From Liolophura sinensis (lineage: Eukaryota; Mollusca; Polyplacophora; Chitonida; Chitonidae), in assembly GCF_032854445.1 (NCBI RefSeq), contig NC_088295.1, positions 59,131,249-59,195,248 of the forward strand: DNA of 64,000 bases, written 5' to 3'. The notes beneath the pieces are model-generated. The model was given only the letters and a program-made list of their open reading frames with translations, was not told where the DNA came from and did not search any database. Position numbers and translations under genes: made by a program. Of the stretch, positions 33,589 through 43,683 are shown in pieces (position 1 is the stretch's first letter; each line of letters starts with the position of its first letter).

Positions 33589-34968
33589 AAGTAAAAGAAT
33601 GTACCTATTCTATCACAGGGCGAGCTATACACCATTACCCCAGTAAAATCATGCATGTATTGTATCAAGGGCATGTCATATCGTAGTAAAATTACGCACC
33701 TATTCCATCACAGGGCAAGCTATACCCTATTACCCCAGTAAAATCATGCATATATTGTATCTAGGGCATGAAATCCCGCAGTAAAATTACGCACCTATTC
33801 TATGACAGGGCAAGATATAACCTCTGACCCCAGTAAAATCATGCATATATTGTATCAAGGGCATGCCATACCGCAGTAAAATTACGCACCTATTCTATCA
33901 CAGGGCAAGATATAACCTCTGACCCCAGTAAAATCATGCATATATTGTATCAAGGGCATGCCATACCGCAGTAAAATTACGCACCTATTCTATCACAGGG
34001 CAAGATATAACCTATTACCCCAGTAAAATCATGCATATATTGTATCTAGGGCATGCCATACCGCAGTAAAATTACGCACCTATTCTATCACAGGGCAAGA
34101 TATAACCTATTTCACCAGTAAAATCATGCATATATTGTATCAAGGGCATGCCATACCGCAGTAAAATTACGCACCTATTCTATCACAGGGCAAGACATAA
34201 CCTATTACCCCAGTAAAATCATGCATATATTGTATCTAGGGCATGACATCCCGCAGTAAAATTACGCACCTATTCTATCACAGGGCAAGATATAACCTAT
34301 TACACCAGTAAAATCATGCATATATTGTATCTAGGGCATGCCATACCGCAGTAAAATTACGCACCTATTCTGTCACAGGGCAAGATATAACCTATTACCC
34401 CAGTAAAATCATGCATATATTGTATTTAGGGCATGAAATCCCGCAGTAAAATTACGCACCTATTCTATCACAGGGCAAGATATAACCTATTACCCCAGTA
34501 AAATCATGCATATATTGTATCAAGGGCATGCCATACCGTAGTAAAATTACGCACCTATTCTATGACAGGGCAAGATATACCCTATTACCCTAGTAAAAAC
34601 ATGCATATATTGTATCTAGGGCATGAAATCCCGCAGTAAAATTACGCACCTATTCTATCACAGGGCAAGATATATCCTATTACCCCAGTAAAATCATGCA
34701 TATATTGTATCAAGGGCATGCCATACCGCAGTAAAATTACGCACCTATTCTATCACAGGGCAAGATATAACCTATTACCCCAGTAAAATCATGCATATAT
34801 TGTATCTAGGGCATGCCATACCGCAGTAAAATTACGCACCTATTCTATCACAGGGCAAGATATAACCTCTGACCCCAGTAAAATCATGCATATATTGTAT
34901 CAAGGGCATGCCATACGGTAGTAAAATTACGCACCTATTCTGTCACAGGGCAAGATATAACCTATTAC
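33589..34968. repeat. 95-bp dimeric satellite, about 14.5 units in exact register
   Basis: ATGCATATAT (first copy ATGCATGTAT) recurs at 33651, 33746, 33841, 33936, 34031, 34126, 34221, 34316, 34411, 34506, 34601, 34696, 34791 and 34886: exactly 95 bases each time, no indel. The unit consists of two related halves, one starting CAGTAAAATCATGC (about 43 bases), the other CAGTAAAATTACGC (about 52). Units vary by few substitutions (TCAAGG/TCTAGG; CCATACC/AAATCCC; TATTACC/TCTGACC). The right end is sharp (CCTATTACTAAGC). Confidence 0.97.
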
Positions 34969-35051
34969 TAAGCTTCTAACAAATATCCTTTAAAGTATAA
35001 TTTGACACTCTGCTGTTGAGCTCTTATCAGGCTTGGGCATCAGCACTATAC

Positions 35052-35098
35052 GTATGTGCCCGAGGGTACACTACCGATCTCTGGAAAGTTGCTGACAA
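35052..35098 (-). mobile_element. SINE-2 body fragment
   Basis: GTGCCCGAGGGTACACTACC and GGAAAGTTGCTGACAAACTG correspond to the body of SINE-2; short and diverged. Confidence 0.4.
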
Positions 35099-35225
35099 AC
35101 TGTCCAGCAATTTTTACCATATTTTGTTACATTAGCACCATACTCCTTATATTAGCACTATACCTGTTACACTAACACCATATCTGTCACAAACGTATTA
35201 CTTTGTCCTATCTCCCCAATGTTAA

Positions 35226-35284
35226 TTACGTATAAGTGAAATATTCCTCCGTACAGCGTAAATGATCAATAAAATAAATAAATG
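35226..35284 (+). mobile_element. SINE-1 tail fragment
   Basis: ACGTATAAGTGAAATATTCC, TACAGCGTAAATGATCAATA and AAATAAATAAAT: only the last ~60 bases of SINE-1. Confidence 0.75.
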
Positions 35285-35374
35285 AGAATCTATAGCGCGT
35301 TCCATGCGAACAACAAACACAGCCTGAGACCGTGGTCTAGCTACTACAACTTTGTTCCCTTTAGTGCGGCTCAC

Positions 35375-35717
35375 CTTGCTGCATGAGGGAACCAATGGTG
35401 AACCACAGACTGTTCAGGATGCTGAATTGATTCTCCACCACATCGCCGTCCGGGTTACAAGGATGGGGGTTGTACCACTCATAGGGGCTGAAGCGAGCCA
35501 GGACAAACAGCATAAAGCTGACGCACAGGTACGCCGCTAACATGTACACCCACACCTCGATGGACAGAGGCGACAAGAAGGAGAAGAGTTGCGGGGGCCG
35601 TTTATCGGGTTTCTTGTACAGAATGGTGATGCCCAGGTTCAAGAAGGGCTTGGTAAAGTCGATGACTTTCTCACGCCGGTAGGTAATGGTCATTCCGGCC
35701 ACGGCAAGGTCAGCTTT
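35375..35717 (-). CDS. GRIK-like: Gene B exon b10: S1 end, M1 and pore loop
   Basis: The acceptor is ATCTCTGCAG, the donor GTGAGCC. Residues 467-580 plus one base. [20 protein letters not shown] contains the alpha-carboxylate-binding Arg 481; the Pro found before this block in vertebrate kainate receptors (AP-L) is Gly here. M1 spans 518-542, followed by the kainate signature [18 protein letters not shown]. The re-entrant loop ends SLMQQ; the first Gln (579, codon CAG) is the Q/R site, so the genome encodes the calcium-permeable form. The intron starts four bases after that codon. Confidence 0.96.
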
Positions 35718-36180
35718 CTGCAGAGATGGACATTTTCGTTATGCGTTTGTAATAATAAATAGTTTATCAAGTTTTCAGCTATATTTACTGTTTTTAACCT
35801 CATTTTTGTATCAATTTAAATATTAAGTTTTTTCTGTCTTTCTTTCTACTGTATTTTAGGGTGCCTACGTGACCTGGTGTCTAGCGTGCTAGCGCAGCGC
35901 AATGACCCAGGAGTCTCTCGCCAATGCAATCATTGTGAGGTCAAGTCCAGCTCATGCTGGCTTCCTCCGGTCGTATGTGGGAAGGTCCGCCAGAAACCTG
36001 CTGATGGTGTGGGTTTTCTTAGGGCTCGGCCCGGTTGCTTTCTACGGTAATGCTGGCCGCCGTATAAGTGAGTACGGCGTAAAACACAGATCAAACAAAT
36101 ACATAAATAAAATTCTAATGTAATATATACCGGGTATATATATTTCCTTAGACATTTTCCAGTGTCAAAACATCCCTTAC
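35718..36180 (-). other. GRIK-like: Gene B intron 9, half filled by a SINE
   Basis: A 463-base intron; 252 bases are a SINE-1 copy in the antisense direction to the gene. Confidence 0.9.
35861..36112 (+). mobile_element. SINE-1 near-full-length copy
   Basis: Contains TCTAGCGTGCTAGCGCAGCG, CAATGACCCAGGAGTCTCTC, TCAAGTCCAGCTCATGCTGG and AGTACGGCGTAAAACACAGA before a tail of CAAACAAATACATAAATAAA. The AAATATTCTTG part of the 3' block is deleted. TTCTACTGTA before and TTCTAATGTA after the element may be a diverged target-site duplication. Confidence 0.9.
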
Positions 36181-36393
36181 CTTATCTATTAGTTCCCGGA
36201 CCATACCATTCCATTCACCCGTAATATCGTCCGGGTTGCCAAACTTTTTATCTTCACGTATTCTAATCGTGTATGTGAAATTCAGGTGTTTGGCCACTTC
36301 CTTTAGTAAATCCACGGCGAAGCCTTCATAGCGGTCATTTCCTGTTAAATTGTGCCCAGGATCAGACACTTTCTCCATAGTGTAAGGATTTTC
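36181..36393 (-). CDS. GRIK-like: Gene B exon b9: S1 ligand-binding segment
   Basis: The acceptor is TACTTTCAG, the donor GTAAGGGA; both boundaries are phase 0. Residues 396-466. ENPYTM is the start of S1, GNDRYEGFAVDLLKEVAKHL and GEWNGMVRELIDK are hallmark S1 blocks; the Tyr of RYEGF and Glu of GEW-type blocks line the ligand cleft in the family. Confidence 0.95.
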
Positions 36394-37049
36394 CTGAAAG
36401 TAGCCAGAAAAAATCGGACACTTTTGATGCTCTTTTATCACAATATGTCCACATCATCTCAAAATTAAACATACATATATACAGAACGTATATATTTTCT
36501 TTCAGGATACATTTATATCTTTTTCTTTCAGGATATATTTAAAATGATTAAGTATAAATATCGCTCTTGGTTGGCATAGTGCACATGGAATGGTCACAAG
36601 CTGACAACAAAAGAAGAATGAAAATGCAACAAGAAAATATTTACTACAATGGTAGTGCAATAGCCTTACATATATCAAGAGTTATTTTAAGACATTATGA
36701 TAACCGGATTTGATTCCAGGGCCAGTATTTATGAAGCAATTTTAAACTCAAGTCATGAAATGCCAGTGCTCAATAAACCAAACATAAAACCGGAAGAAAG
36801 TCAAGTTGTGGCTGGTACATTGCTCTGCCATAAATGATCGGTGTACAAATTTTAAACTTCATAGAGAAACGCATTTCAATTGTGGCTGCGTTTTAATTTT
36901 TGACTTAAATCTTAAAATGCTTAATAAATACGACCCCAGATCTCCATCTTCTGCAGAATACTTCACCACGATATGGCTGAAGTACTGCCAATGTGGCATT
37001 AGGCCCTTACTATTCATTTCTTCACCCATTCCTTCATCAGAAGACTTAC
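36394..37049 (-). other. GRIK-like: Gene B intron 8
   Basis: A 656-base intron of which 36719-36938 is a MITE-T copy. The remainder is AT-rich and unique. Confidence 0.9.
36719..36938 (+). mobile_element. MITE-T copy 2
   Basis: Ends GGCCAGTATTTATGAAGCA and AATGCTTAATAAATACGACC are imperfect inverted repeats. The centre (TGTGGCTGGTACATTGCTCT, AAATTTTAAACTTCATAGAG, TTAAATCTTAAAATGCTTAA) aligns along its length with copies at 20216 and 59455. Confidence 0.82.
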
Positions 37050-37163
37050 CAGAACACTGGTCACAATAAGTGTTTTGTTCGCCAGATCGGTTCTAACTTC
37101 TTCCCAATATTTGTCCCGGTTTAGTGTTATATTAACACCCGCCTTTGGAGTCCAATTCCCAAT
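37050..37163 (-). CDS. GRIK-like: Gene B exon b8: ATD-S1 linker
   Basis: The acceptor is ACATTTCAG, the donor GTAAGTCT; phase 0 on both sides, 38 codons (358-395). IGNWTPKAGVNIT is the end of the amino-terminal domain and LANKTLIVTSVL the first strand of the ligand-binding domain (family: L-x-N-R-T-L-I-V-T). One or two NxT glycosylation sites are present. Confidence 0.93.
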
Positions 37164-38016
37164 CTGAAATGTTAAGAAATCAAATTGTTATAATGTTGGT
37201 TGACTCGGCTTCCCGTTTATACATCAAGCGCACAGATTTCATAATGGAGCTGGATATTAAATAACAACCGTCAATTCGCAACAACTGTGACATTCTACGT
37301 GTGCGATTTGACGTGGTTTTGCCCTTGCTTAACGTAAACATGAGACGCTTGGTTTGTAACTTATAATATGGAGTTTAGAAAGTGGCTTAACATATAAATT
37401 GCAAAAGGCTTCTGAGCTTCTTCTACAGTTTTTCCAATGCCCCAGCGGATAGTACAGAAATTAAGGAGCCTGCTGTGGTGGCGTCAACGATGATAGCTGT
37501 CAAAGCAACTTTGTTGCAAGGAGAGCCCAAATTGGGGTGGCGGGGGGAGGGGGGAGTGGGGATGGGGGTGGGGGTTCTAAGTTAGTCCTTGCATTCCCAT
37601 TATATGTTGATCGGAAAATTCACAACCATTGACGTACAATATGAATATCTGAAAACATGAAAATTATGAATATATCATGCTGTGAAATGACCCTGTGCCA
37701 GTGGGTATTTCACCAATGAAGAAATAACTGGAAACAATGATCAGTTATGGCTAATAACCACGACAGGTATATCGCCATCTGGATTTTGTCCAACAAAGTG
37801 ATATACCCCAATTGGGTAATTGAGTAATTGGTTACATCACTGAATTATCCCCCCTTAGACAACATGTAGATGGCGCTGTACCTGCCTTCGTCAGGGGCCA
37901 TAAGCGAGCACTGTTTCTCATGGAGAGCACAGATATTATACTTATGAGAAACAATAATGCATCATTTGGAAACGTACTATTACGTATAGTATTAATATTG
38001 TCTAACAGATTTTCAC
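37164..38016 (-). other. GRIK-like: Gene B intron 7
   Basis: An 853-base intron, mostly unique, with a G-rich run at 37534-37575 on the + strand. Confidence 0.9.
37534..37575 (+). repeat. G-rich run, possible G-quadruplex
   Basis: GGGGTGGCGGGGGGAGG followed by more G4-G6 tracts separated by one to three bases. It is on the non-transcript strand of gene B, so it is a DNA rather than an RNA structure candidate. Confidence 0.75.
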
Positions 38017-38124
38017 CTTTTGCAGTCCCTTCTTGTCAAGCATGATTATGTCGAGACTGAAGTCTGTTCTGAGTCCAGACTCTTGATCAAAGCGAACGGG
38101 ACCTGACAATCCATCAAATTCCAT
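38017..38124 (-). CDS. GRIK-like: Gene B exon b7: ATD segment
   Basis: The acceptor is TATTTACAG, the donor GTGAAAAT; 36 codons in phase 0 (322-357). MEFDGLSGPVRFDQESGLRT and FSLDIIML correspond to the kainate block G-L-T-G-x-I-x-F-x-x-x-x-G-x-R-x-D-F. It is too short to show as a long open frame but is required to link b6 and b8. Confidence 0.92.
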
Positions 38125-38825
38125 CTGTAAATAAATACATACATCCACAATATGTTCAACTTTTATTATGAAGAGTGAATGAATAAATACAAAAATAAGT
38201 AAATATATAAATTATATAAATTGCAAGTTCTTTTATGAAGCGCCAGGTTTATAGTGAATGCATGGTGTTGTATCAGAAATTTGGAAAAGGATTACACGAA
38301 ACGTAAAAGGTAAGTGTCTTTGCAAGATACAAGGGATGGGGGTTAAATTTGTAATGGTCTTGCAAAAGACAGTCATGCAGTCAGGGCCCTATAATGTTGC
38401 AGGGACACATGCCATTGGTGGATTTATTTATTTATTTATTTGATTGGTGTTTTACCCGTACTCAAGAATATTTCACTTATACGACGCCGGCCAGCATTAT
38501 GGTGGGAGAAAACCGGGCAGAGCCCCGGGAAGTCATTGGTGGAAGGCAAGATGTCTACAGAGAACTTCATATAATACTATACTACCTTATATGACCGTCA
38601 CCGTCGACAGTTTATTACTATCAATGTGCTGAGAACAAATCAATCGAAGCGAGGAAATCTTAAAAATCCCATGTCCTACACTGAACCCACGTCTCGCGTG
38701 ACCTAAGTACTTAAACATATGGACATTAACCACTCGGCAACGATCCGCTTCCACCTTTAATTGTTAATTAGGGCCCACAATAGTGGAATGTTCTACATGA
38801 CATGTACACAGTCATTCTTACTTAC
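38125..38825 (-). other. GRIK-like: Gene B intron 6
   Basis: A 701-base intron with a SINE-1 fragment (38421-38534) in the same orientation as the gene. Confidence 0.9.
38421..38534 (-). mobile_element. SINE-1, 5'-truncated copy
   Basis: On the + strand: ATTTATTTATTTATTTGATT, GTACTCAAGAATATTTCACT, CCAGCATTATGGTGGGAGAA, CGGGCAGAGCC. Tail and 3' block only. Confidence 0.9.
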
Positions 38826-38978
38826 CAGTTTCATATAGTTTAACAGACTGTTTCCATTCTTCCAAGAGTCGCTCCTGGAGCAAGACAGTCCTTCCGTTTT
38901 TACATCCTGAGCTCTGGCCAGTTCGTTCAGGGCCTTGGCAAAAACCAGTACTGCGTCGTTAATCAGGGCTGTCTCCGT
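38826..38978 (-). CDS. GRIK-like: Gene B exon b6: ATD segment
   Basis: The acceptor is TTCTGTGCAG, the donor GTAAGTAA; 51 codons in phase 0 (271-321). TETALINDAVLVFAKAL parallels the family block T-x-A-A-L-x-Y-D-A-V-x-V-x-A-x-A, and GLSCSRSDSWKNG parallels the conserved L-x-C-x-x-x-x-x-W-x-x-G. Confidence 0.93.
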
Positions 38979-39269
38979 CTGCACAGAACAAACGATCGGT
39001 TTCTATCAAGAACAAATCTAAAACGCGTTAAATATACAAGTTATTCATAAATCAGTGTGGTCGGGATAGAAAATCTCTTAATCCCCGTATAAAAGATTCG
39101 AAGGGGCGGAAGTGAATTCCCCAAATCGATGGTAATCTGGCCAGACATCAGGCATGAAAGCAGCTAGCAATCATGAACTTTGATGCTAATCTTACGTCTG
39201 TTTAAACACTGATTATCTGAAATTGTATACTAATAGTCACAATGTCATACATACGTATTTAATACCATA

Positions 39270-39425
39270 CAAAGTTAATATTAAACAACAGAAGTTAATA
39301 CTATATATACGATGTTAATAAACAAATGCGGCTTTTTATCAACGAGATTAATATTAAACAAATATGATTAATAATTTTCAAACGAGATTAAAATTATACC
39401 AATGCTGTTAATGCTTTACAAAGTG
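39270..39425. repeat. Degenerate ~20-bp tandem repeat
   Basis: About seven units built on (G)TTAATA-TTAAACAA-(C)GA, for example at 39270, 39291, 39316, 39350, 39370, 39390 and 39410. Confidence 0.6.
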
Positions 39426-41199
39426 GGTTTAAACCAGCGACAGAACTATAACGGTAAAACACGAAATGAGTACGGTGCAACACCAGAAACATTTCCAAAT
39501 GAAATCAAGTAATAACTAATACTAATATTGTTACAAATATACGGGCACATGAAAACGAGCAAGCCTTAATACCCTCACAAAGTATTTCATCATTTTACGG
39601 GAACAGACATGCTTTCAGACGCGAAACCATGGATCATTCCTATCTCTGTACTTTTTAATATGGTACACCTAATAATGTCAGCGCATGCATGTTTCTACGT
39701 CACATGCAACAACATTCTAAAGCATGCATCGGGTAGTTCAAAAAGATTATCTCATCATGTACCATCTTTTGGGGTTTAAAGATGCAAAATTCATGGAATT
39801 CTAGTCAAAGTAGTCGATTTAACATACATCCACTATTTTTCTCGCATGTTTATTATGCGTGTTTAATTAAAGTCCAAACAAAACCATTATCCTTAAAGTT
39901 GTTTGGCCACAGAAACTCTTTTACGTCTAGAATCTTGTTAAATAAATCGATTTTCTAAGAGGTTCACACGTTTAGCTATAAAGGTCAAAAAGGATCATGG
40001 AATATAGCTCTACAAATTTTCATTAAAGACAAAACTACATTTAAGGAACCGACGGCTGCTGTTTGACCTTTCGATTGAAATGGATTGAAATATAAGTATC
40101 ATCAAGTTCCGTAACACTTCATGTACAACATTAGAAAAATAATCTAATTCGATGTACATCGAAAATATATTGGAGTTAAAAGTCACGTAATGTAAAGTGT
40201 GATAATGCATTAAGCCTTTGAACAAACCCGAATATAAAAGTAAATAATACGGCAGAAAAATCATAAAATGTAGCTATCCAAGACACAATGGCTTGACAAC
40301 AGTATGTGTCATACACGTGGGGTGGTACGGTCTACTTTCCGGAGGACGGAAAGCGCCACCTACCGTGAAATTACCCTTAAGAGTTATGTTGAGAATCTGA
40401 GGTAGGCATGAAGACAGAGTAAATCAGACCTTGATTACAAACCAGTAGATTACCATTTTCGGTTATGACGGCACTCAAACGTAACCTTAAGTAAAGTGAT
40501 TTTACTTTAATTGCATGATTAGTATTTCTCTTCTCTCTCCATGTTTACAAAAACAGAATTGCTTCTAAAACAACGACCAATATTTGATACAAAGGTTCCT
40601 ATACAAAGTTCCTATGTGGCTGCAATAAATGCGTGGGTGAGGTATTATCCATCAGTCCCAAGAAACTATAGCCCATTACTTATAAGAGAAGCGCGCATTA
40701 CTCAGTTGGACAGAGACACGATTCTAGGCGAAAAATTCAATCAAGCACCAGCACCCCCAATGGACAGCAGAATATGACAAGATCATATTCCATTTGTAAT
40801 GTACATTTATGGGGGGGGGGGCGGATTTAAAGAGGACCTCCATCCGCTGCTGTCAGCAAAGGAAACGAACAAAAAACTATACAAACAATACATCGTCTTT
40901 GACACAGCCTGGAGCTGTTTTAAGACGGATCCTGTCCCAATTTCTATCCCCAGGAAGTCAAAACCATACGATGCTGACAAGAGTATTAGTAGATGAAATA
41001 GAATGCACTGGGAACACACTAAATGAAACCAATGATATCATTCGGCTGCCTTCCGTTTTCACCCCGAGACTCTGGAACTCTCATTACTTTAATATAACAC
41101 TGATACATATTAAATACGTCAAGAACAGACATTATGAACCTTAGCCAACTGGCCAACAGATTTGTCACTTAACCATTCCGGCTCATGTATGGTCAAATA

Positions 41200-41438
41200 T
41201 ATACTGACGTCCAAATGAAAATTTACCAAGGCTCTGAGAGACGACCGAACAAAAGCAACCACATGTTGCGTATGCAAGAGATATGTACTCAAGAGAGTGA
41301 TGTTTTAGGATGGTGTGAACTAGATGAGACTCCATGATAGGAGAAACATTTTCATGAACAGTCACACAAAGACGCATGTGTGTCCAAATGAAACAAGTTA
41401 AAATCGCATTTGTAAAGTTTCTTTTGGACGTCAGTATA
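41200..41438. mobile_element. 239-bp element with ~27-bp terminal inverted repeats
   Basis: The left end TATACTGACGTCCAAATGAA (41200-41226) and the right end (41412-41438, reverse complement TATACTGACGTCCAAAAGAA) match in about 24 of 27 bases. Both ends start with TA, as in Tc1/mariner-type elements. The interior has no transposase motif, so it would be a non-autonomous MITE. Confidence 0.75.
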
Positions 41439-41717
41439 TTAGACGAAAAAGGTCAGAATGTATGACACGAAGAAAGAAATATGTACATCAATTGGATAAC
41501 TCCTGAAACAGAGTAATCATACGACGCCCTAATTACTTTAAAGGCGACGTTTGCTTGTTACATTTCACAGGGATCTAGACATATCCAGATGTTAACTTTG
41601 CTCGAATTTTTTCGAAAACATTCCGGATATAAATTTATGCAGACTTTATTTGATTTCCGTCCCTGCCTTTATTATTATCTATCTTTGGGCTCATTTGTTT
41701 ACACGTTGAACAATTCG

Positions 41718-41878
41718 ATTATTTATTTATTTGATTTACTTTACGCAGTACTCAAAAGTATTTCACTTATAAGACAGCGGTCAGCATTATGGTGGTAGGA
41801 AACGGGCAAAGTCCGTGGATAATCCCACGACCATCCGCAGGTTACCGGAAAACCTTCCCATGTATGGCCGGATTGGAA
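41718..41878 (-). mobile_element. SINE-1, 5'-truncated copy
   Basis: On the + strand ATTTATTTATTTGATT, CAGTACTCAAAAGTATTTCA, GTCAGCATTATGGTGGTAGG, ACGACCATCCGCAGGTTACC and CTTCCCATGTATGGCCGG. The tRNA-like head is missing. Confidence 0.88.
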
Positions 41879-42435
41879 AATTCGATTATTGGATTGATTA
41901 TAATTAGGTTAGTTGCCAATAACACGTATATGTATACCATGCTTTACAGTTAAGTCCTATACATGAACACGCATGACTATGAGCAGAGATATGTTTACGT
42001 TTGTACTGACTGAGTCCGCTGCGTAAATATTTCAGTATGTTATAGAAATAGGTACAATCACACAAAGGGATACATGAGCTATTCCTAGCAGACCTCATGA
42101 GTATTTAGAAAATAAATCTGTAAATCCTATCAGTCATCATGAGTAATACTCGGTCGTGATTGTAGCTTCATGACTTCGAACAAAAATTGCAGAGCTGAGC
42201 ATATAAAAAGAAAACGACTCAGTTTGAAACAATATTATGGCTACTTCATGGAAGCATATCTCATAAGGCGTTTTAAAACTGATAGTGTGCAGGCCTTCTA
42301 CATGTAAATGCTCTACAGATATTCCCAAGATAGTTTAAAACTCGATCTTTGGGAACGAAAACCTGCCATGAACATTTTTCGTTTCTCATCGAAAATTCAG
42401 TTGAGAATGTTCATGTTCACAATGGTTCACCATAC

Positions 42436-42603
42436 CTGCATCTCTCGTTGCCTCATAAGTGCGGATTTTCCCGTTCTCATTTCCTCCAATGCCCAGTCGC
42501 TAATCGCGTCACGTACTTTGGGATTCATTGGGTCAACAATTCTGAACGCCGTGACGTTGGCGCCGCCATGTTTGAAATCTTCCAAATCTATTAGACCCAA
42601 GTC
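42436..42603 (-). CDS. GRIK-like: Gene B exon b5: ATD segment
   Basis: The acceptor is TTGTGTTTCAG, the donor GTATGGTG; 56 codons in phase 0 (215-270). DLGLIDLEDFKHGGANVTAF matches the family pattern D-L-x-x-x-x-L-x-x-x-x-x-x-G-x-N-x-T-x-F-R; NVT is a likely glycosylation site. Confidence 0.93.
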
Positions 42604-42971
42604 CTGAAACACAAAATGTTCATGACGTTGAGGAGGAAACTGTAGAAGGCTTATTTGCTCTGTGGGAATGAGCATATATGAAACGGTAAACATGGTGTGT
42701 CAAGGTGGATTGATTTTTACTTAACTTGCCATTGCTTGTTCAGAATTCTTGAATAGATTACTTCTTCTCCTTCAATTACTGAATTATTCTACATCGCTTA
42801 AGTTTCCTTCATAATTCAAATCATTGCTTTTGGTAATTATGGTTTTTATTGCTTATTTCTATGCAAATTTTCGTTGATTATATACACTTCACCATTACAC
42901 ATCTCCAAAAATACGAGGTGGGTAATGAATCAGAACAGTTTCATCACCACACTGTGAATGAAAATACTTAC
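42604..42971 (-). other. GRIK-like: Gene B intron 4
   Basis: A 368-base AT-rich intron; nothing else seen. Confidence 0.9.
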
Positions 42972-43025
42972 TAAAGTCGTGAAAAAATAATGAAAGTACT
43001 GAGACATCATCTCAACTTGTAAAGC
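42972..43025 (-). CDS. GRIK-like: Gene B exon b4: 54-base micro-exon of the ATD
   Basis: The acceptor is TATCTCATTTCAG, the donor GTAAGTAT; exactly 18 codons in phase 0 (197-214): ALQVEMMSQYFHYFFTTL. It corresponds to the kainate block A-x-x-x-x-M-M-x-x-Y-x-x-Y-x-x-T-T-L, so it is constitutive in other receptors of the family. As a symmetric exon it could be skipped without frameshift, but the fold would then lose a core helix. Confidence 0.94.
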
Positions 43026-43501
43026 CTGAAATGAGATACAAACACAAAGGTATCTTATTATAGAATGCACACACATATGTATCCTAATCGTCTTTTGTAG
43101 CCTTGTGTAGCAATGAGGCATGACAACACAAAACACAGATGGCAGATAGCATCATACAGTACTGTATGGGAGATGTACTCACATAATCCTCGATGACATC
43201 CTTTATCAGTTTGTACAAGGAATGCAGTATCTCTACAGACGGGAAACTTAGTCGTTTGAAGACTTATAGGGCTTTGCTGATAAGAAGACATATTGGTTCA
43301 TCCAGAGACATCAGGAACATACGTCGGATCATTACCTTTTGAAGTACCACCACTGTCTGTACCTAAATTGTGCGTTGCCATGGCAGTTAATCTGAATCTC
43401 AGTCATATGGCATGCCTTGATAAGCCAAAAGCTGTCAAATGAACGTCCAAAAGGACATTCGCACACAAAGGTTGCCTTACATGTTTTTTTTCATGACTCA
43501 C
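43026..43501 (-). other. GRIK-like: Gene B intron 3
   Basis: A 476-base intron; nothing besides AT-rich unique sequence. Confidence 0.9.
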
Positions 43502-43683
43502 CTGTTTTAACACCTGAAAAACCTTTGATACATGACAATCCACGACGATTCTGGATTCGCCTTTATCCCGCAGACTCTTCAGGATTGGAATGTAGTTTCC
43601 GTTCACCGCTTCTAACTTACGCACGGTGATCTTAAGACTGCTCTTCTGGGAAGCTCTAAACAGCTCTTGTAATCGAATGAGAC
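43502..43683 (-). CDS. GRIK-like: Gene B exon b3: ATD segment
   Basis: The acceptor is CTCTCCCCGTAG, the donor GTGAGTCA. It completes a split Gly and adds 60 codons (136-196). GLIRLQELFRAS, LKITVRKL, LKSLRDKGESRIVVDC and VFQVLKQ match the order L-x-R-L-Q-x-L and L-K-x-x-x-x-x-x-x-x-x-I-x-x-D-C in kainate receptors. Confidence 0.95.

Larger units (their letters stand above)
31373..35374 (-). other. GRIK-like: Gene B intron 10 with 95-bp satellite
   Basis: A 4.0-kb intron right after the pore-loop Gln codon. It holds a CCCACC-rich run, three ~55-bp degenerate units (31806-31935), a 22-bp duplication at 32176-32218, the 95-bp satellite and small SINE pieces at 35052-35284. 32220-33300 looks unique. 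Confidence 0.85.
38979..42435 (-). other. GRIK-like: Gene B intron 5
   Basis: A 3.5-kb intron with a degenerate ~20-bp repeat (39270-39425), an 11-G run (40811-40821), a 239-bp TIR element and a SINE-1 copy. Open frames at 40541-41144 (+) have no family motif. Confidence 0.85.

Noticed and set aside
33589-34968. Regular repeat array, considered as CRISPR-like or as a centromeric satellite
   Set aside because: The units are contiguous, with no unique spacers, and the array is 1.4 kb inside an intron of a eukaryotic gene.
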